DNA from: Tidjanibacter sp.
GTDB lineage: Bacteria > Bacteroidota > Bacteroidia > Bacteroidales > Rikenellaceae
DNA length: 18,019 nucleotides
Assembly (NCBI GenBank): GCA_017379955.1
Contig: JAFNVE010000115.1
Coordinates: forward strand, 1 to 18,019
Direction of reading: 5' to 3'
Below, piece by piece: positions 15,589 through 18,019 of this stretch. The stretch's first letter is position 1. The number at the start of each line of letters is the position of its first letter. The notes under the pieces are model-generated. The model was not told the origin of the DNA, did no database searches, and worked only from the letters and a program-made list of their open reading frames with translations. The position numbers and the translations under genes were made by a program.

Positions 15589-17145
15589 CTACTCGGCTTT
15601 GGGTTTGTTCTGCTCACCACCCTTGCTACCGCCCTGCCTATTGTTGTTGTGACGACGGTTGTGGTTATTGTGGTAGTGCTTCTTCTCCTGTCGCTGACCC
15701 TCTGCGGGCTTAGCACTCTGCTGCTCGCCACCCTGCTGAGGTTTCTGCTCGCCCTGCTGAGGTTTCTGCTCGCCCCTGTCGGGACGCTGCTGGCGGTTGC
15801 GGTCGTTGCGGCCACGGTTATTGTTGCGCTGACGCTGCTCACCTCTCTGCTCGCCCTTCTGCTCACCACCGTTCTGGTGTTTCTGTTCGCCTGCATTGTT
15901 GTGCTTCTGCTCGCCACCCTGCTGGCTCTTGTGTTCGCCCTTGTCGTTATGCTGAGCATTATGCTGATTGTCGTTCTGCTTCTTGCCGCCCTTGCCACCG
16001 CGTTTCTTCTTGCGACGCTTGTTGTCAAAGCGCGAGATGCTGTCCTCGCCAATCACATTTACAAATTCGGGCTCCTCGACCATATTGTTCAGCGCATTCT
16101 CCGACAAGAGCTGGTCGGGCTTGCGACCCTCAGCATTGAGGCGCATAATCTCTCTAACCCTGCGCACGGAGATAGTCTTCATACCTACCAGCGAGTGGGG
16201 CTCGGTGCTAAAACTCATTGTATGGGCAAGGATATCGCTCTTGACGTGGTAGTAGTCGGCATCCATAGTCTGCAAAGGACCATTAAGACGCGGGAAGTCC
16301 TTGCGAGCGTCAATATAACTATCAAGCTCATAGACCAGACAGCATTTGAGTTTACTGCACTGACCGGCCAACTTCTGGGGGTTGAGCGATAGATCCTGAT
16401 TGCGCGCCGCACCCGTAGTCACAGAGACAAACGAGGACATCCACGAGGCACAGCACAACTGACGACCACACGAGCCCAGACCACCGATGCGGCCTGCCTC
16501 CTGACGTGCGCCAATCTGTTTCATCTCTACTCGGATGTGGAACTGCTCGGCAAAGACCTTAATCAGCTCGCGGAAATCGACTCTCTCGTCGGCAATGTAG
16601 TAGAAGATAGCCTTAATCTTGTCGCCCTGATACTCCACATCGCCAATCTTCATATTGAGGTTCATATCGGCGGCAATCTCGCGGGCACGAATCATCGTGT
16701 CGTGTTCGAGAGCGATAGCCTCCTGCCAACGCTCAATATCGTAACTCTTGGCCTTGCGATAAATCTTGCGGAACTCACCGTTTTGAGGATTGAAACCCAC
16801 TCTCTTCATCTGACGAGCCACCAAATCACCCGTGAGCGAAATGATACCGATATCGTGACCAGGCGACGCCTCTACAGCCACAATATCGCCCTCTTTGAGG
16901 TCGAGGTTGTGGACATTGCGGTAGTAACCACGGTGGGTGTGTTTGAAGCGCACCTCGAAAATATCGTTGGGAAGATTGTCGGGATACTCTGCCAACCAAT
17001 TGGTAGAGTGGAGTTTATAACTTGAACTATGAGCCTTGGCCTCGCTACCCTCCTCGGAGGAGCAGAAGCAGCAACCACGCTCAACATTGAGCACAGACTC
17101 CTTCTTTTCGGGGCTTACGGTTTTGTTGTTATTATCGTCGTTCAT
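15589..17145 (-). CDS. ricT: PSP1-domain protein, RicT-like, with repetitive disordered tail
   Basis: This 518-residue cytoplasmic protein has a PSP1/RicT core (about 60-345). In Bacillus, RicT joins RicA and RicF in an iron-sulfur complex that influences RNase Y and phosphorylation; in Bacteroidota the role is not settled. Cysteines cluster in SCGRQLCC (226, 231, 232) and CSKLKCC (263, 268, 269), with a third group near the N-terminus (CCFC, 25-28), as expected for the family. Residues 377-518 are a low-complexity tail rich in Gln, Asn, Gly, Lys and Arg. It opens with the basic stretch KRRKKKRGGKGGKK and contains nine GEQ motifs. It is first in a seven-gene run with a promoter candidate just upstream. 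The core call is firm; the tail is an unusual extension. Confidence 0.88.
   Translation of the reverse strand: MNDDNNNKTVSPEKKESVLNVERGCCFCSSEEGSEAKAHSSSYKLHSTNWLAEYPDNLPNDIFEVRFKHTHRGYYRNVHNLDLKEGDIVAVEASPGHDIGIISLTGDLVARQMKRVGFNPQNGEFRKIYRKAKSYDIERWQEAIALEHDTMIRAREIAADMNLNMKIGDVEYQGDKIKAIFYYIADERVDFRELIKVFAEQFHIRVEMKQIGARQEAGRIGGLGSCGRQLCCASWMSSFVSVTTGAARNQDLSLNPQKLAGQCSKLKCCLVYELDSYIDARKDFPRLNGPLQTMDADYYHVKSDILAHTMSFSTEPHSLVGMKTISVRRVREIMRLNAEGRKPDQLLSENALNNMVEEPEFVNVIGEDSISRFDNKRRKKKRGGKGGKKQNDNQHNAQHNDKGEHKSQQGGEQKHNNAGEQKHQNGGEQKGEQRGEQRQRNNNRGRNDRNRQQRPDRGEQKPQQGEQKPQQGGEQQSAKPAEGQRQEKKHYHNNHNRRHNNNRQGGSKGGEQNKPKAE
15731..15772. repeat. Perfect 21-bp tandem duplication in the ricT tail
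   Basis: Two identical 21-bp units (15731-15751 and 15752-15772) encode consecutive GEQKPQQ heptads of the RicT tail. The unit is a multiple of three, so gain or loss would keep the frame. Confidence 0.85.
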
Positions 17146-17177
17146 TGTATTCGGTTCACTAATGTGTATAAATCATA

Positions 17178-17185
17178 CAAAAATA
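17178..17185 (-). promoter_or_regulatory. Candidate -7 box of the ricT-infC operon
   Basis: On the minus strand this reads TATTTTTG, matching TAnnTTTG, about 33 bp before the ricT ATG. No clear -33 box is seen. No comparable -7 box occurs in the short gaps between the seven downstream genes, so this may drive all of them. Confidence 0.5.
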
Positions 17186-17235
17186 GTGATTTTTTTTCGA
17201 TTCATCACCACCTTTGAGGCAACTTTATGCTATTA

Positions 17236-17252
17236 TTCAACTTTTAGTTGAA
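17236..17252. promoter_or_regulatory. 7-3-7 palindrome upstream of the ricT promoter
   Basis: TTCAACT-TTT-AGTTGAA is a perfect inverted repeat about 50 bp upstream of the ricT -7 box. It lacks a following T-run, so it is more likely a protein site than a terminator; it may also be chance in A/T-rich sequence. Confidence 0.3.
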
Positions 17253-17299
17253 AAGAGGTGATTTTTACACATTGGTTGTACGACAAAAACCAACAGAAA

Positions 17300-17314
17300 A
17301 CGACAGAGGGTCGT
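17300..17314 (-). terminator. Weak hairpin after the MATE gene, possible terminator
   Basis: On the minus strand ACGAC-CCTCT-GTCGT is followed by T-rich sequence. It lies about 28 bp beyond the MATE stop. The stem is only 5 bp, so support is low. Confidence 0.35.
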
Positions 17315-17342
17315 GCCAGAAAAGAGCCAAAACGAAAAAAAA

Positions 17343-18019
17343 TTACTCGGCACGAGCAAACAAATCGTCGGATGAGAGCTGACGACGGAAACGGCGAATA
17401 AGAAGCACTGCCGCAATCGTAAGACCCGCAATAAAGCCTATCCAGAGAGCAGGTGCGCCCCACCCCACAACAAAGCAGAGCAGATAGCCGAGAGGCACAT
17501 TGATAATCACATACGCCACAAGCGCAATGCGCAGAATTACAGCCACATCCTTGATACCTCGCAACAGACCTGTCGAGATACACTGCAAGCCGTCCGAGAA
17601 TTGGAACAGACCGCAAAAGATGAGCAGCATACCCGCCGTACGAACCACCTCGGGGTCGTTAGTAAAGAGGAGCGGAATATGGTTACGCAGGAGTATAAAC
17701 GAGAGGGCAGTAATGGTGTTCCATGCCAAGCCGACGGTATAGGAGGCTCGCGAAACAGCCTTGATTTGTGCTCTGTCGCGCGCACCGTAGGCGTGGCTGG
17801 TGAGGATAGTGGTTGCCGAGCCTATACCAACAACCATCATAAATGCCACATTTGCCATTGTCGTAGTTATCTGATTTGCAGCAATCTCCACCGTGCCAAT
17901 CCAACCCATCATCAGGCTGGTGATGCAGAAGGCCGAGTTTTCGAGGGTGAGGTGTCCGGCAATGGGCAGACCCACTCGGAACAGCTCTTTGCAGTAGCGA
18001 TTACCCTCGCGCGAAAGAC
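17343..18019 (-). CDS. MATE-family transporter, 3' part only (5' end outside window)
   Basis: This is the C-terminal roughly 225 residues of a multidrug and toxin extrusion (MATE) family exporter, an inner-membrane antiporter that expels cationic or drug-like compounds using a sodium or proton gradient. The frame is open to the right edge, so the true start lies beyond 18019; a GTG at 17975 is internal. Visible features are FRVGLPIAGHLTLENSAF at the start of a repeat half, TTTMANVAFMMVVGIGSATTILTSHAYGA (a conserved MATE stretch), and several hydrophobic spans up to LTIAAVLLIRRFRR. It ends in a short polar tail. A weak hairpin follows the stop. It is separated from ricT by 197 bp that contain the ricT promoter, so it is a distinct unit. 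The substrate is unknown. Confidence 0.88.
   Translation of the reverse strand, partial: LSREGNRYCKELFRVGLPIAGHLTLENSAFCITSLMMGWIGTVEIAANQITTTMANVAFMMVVGIGSATTILTSHAYGARDRAQIKAVSRASYTVGLAWNTITALSFILLRNHIPLLFTNDPEVVRTAGMLLIFCGLFQFSDGLQCISTGLLRGIKDVAVILRIALVAYVIINVPLGYLLCFVVGWGAPALWIGFIAGLTIAAVLLIRRFRRQLSSDDLFARAE

Noticed and set aside
15564..16052. An Arg/Ser-rich open frame on the minus strand in another frame of the ricT tail
   Set aside because: It is a frame-shifted reading of the same low-complexity DNA with no family resemblance, and it overlaps ricT wholly.
15649..16392. A 247-codon, very hydrophobic leucine/valine-rich open frame on the plus strand
   Set aside because: It is the complement of the Gln/Lys/Gly-rich repetitive tail of RicT; CAG, AAC and GAG codons read in reverse as Leu and Val codons. 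It has no promoter or start context.

Overview
The window looks like the chromosome of a gut-type Bacteroidota, order Bacteroidales, probably an Alistipes/Rikenellaceae-like lineage. The order is supported by sigma factor -7 boxes of the TAnnTTTG type, start sites that almost all lack a Shine-Dalgarno sequence, lipoproteins with acidic residues after the lipobox cysteine, a BACON-domain esterase, a GldH lipoprotein and a PSP1/RicT protein. The family-level guess is weaker. There are no rRNA or tRNA genes, CRISPR arrays, transposases or phage genes; this is mostly core chromosome with one carbohydrate-utilisation operon.

Layout, left to right. (1) 1-207: noncoding, holding structured repeat copy A just beyond the end of a glycoside hydrolase gene. 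(2) 208-4897, minus strand: a three-gene operon for plant cell-wall glycans, transcribed CBM48-like CE1 esterase > BACON-CE1 esterase lipoprotein > GH3 beta-glucosidase-type lipoprotein. Its promoter region (4960-5160) holds a perfect 19-bp palindrome and a pair of 16-bp direct repeats. (3) 5180-7634, minus strand: a GNAT-like protein followed by gcvT, ended by a strong hairpin terminator. (4) 7740-9250, plus strand: gdhA with its own promoter and terminator, the only plus-strand gene. (5) 9251-9638: noncoding, with structured repeat copies B and C in tandem. (6) 9639-17145, minus strand: a tightly packed seven-gene run, ricT > gldH > trmB > pdxA > CPBP protease > thrS > infC. It combines tRNA modification, tRNA charging, translation initiation, vitamin B6 synthesis and envelope functions. 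(7) 17343-18019: the 3' part of a MATE-family transporter gene that runs off the right edge.

The most interesting signals are not protein genes. A family of three large hairpin repeats shares the apical motif CATAC-TTnnC-GTATG. Their inner and outer stems differ in sequence but stay self-complementary. One copy overlaps the stop codon of infC and carries a nested 58-bp hairpin. infC itself has no usable ATG, GTG or TTG start at its expected N-terminus; a perfect TAAGGAGG lies 8 nt before an ATC codon, pointing to the non-AUG initiation known for IF3 autoregulation. The usual thrS-infC-rpmI-rplT order is broken here: nothing resembling rpmI or rplT follows infC.
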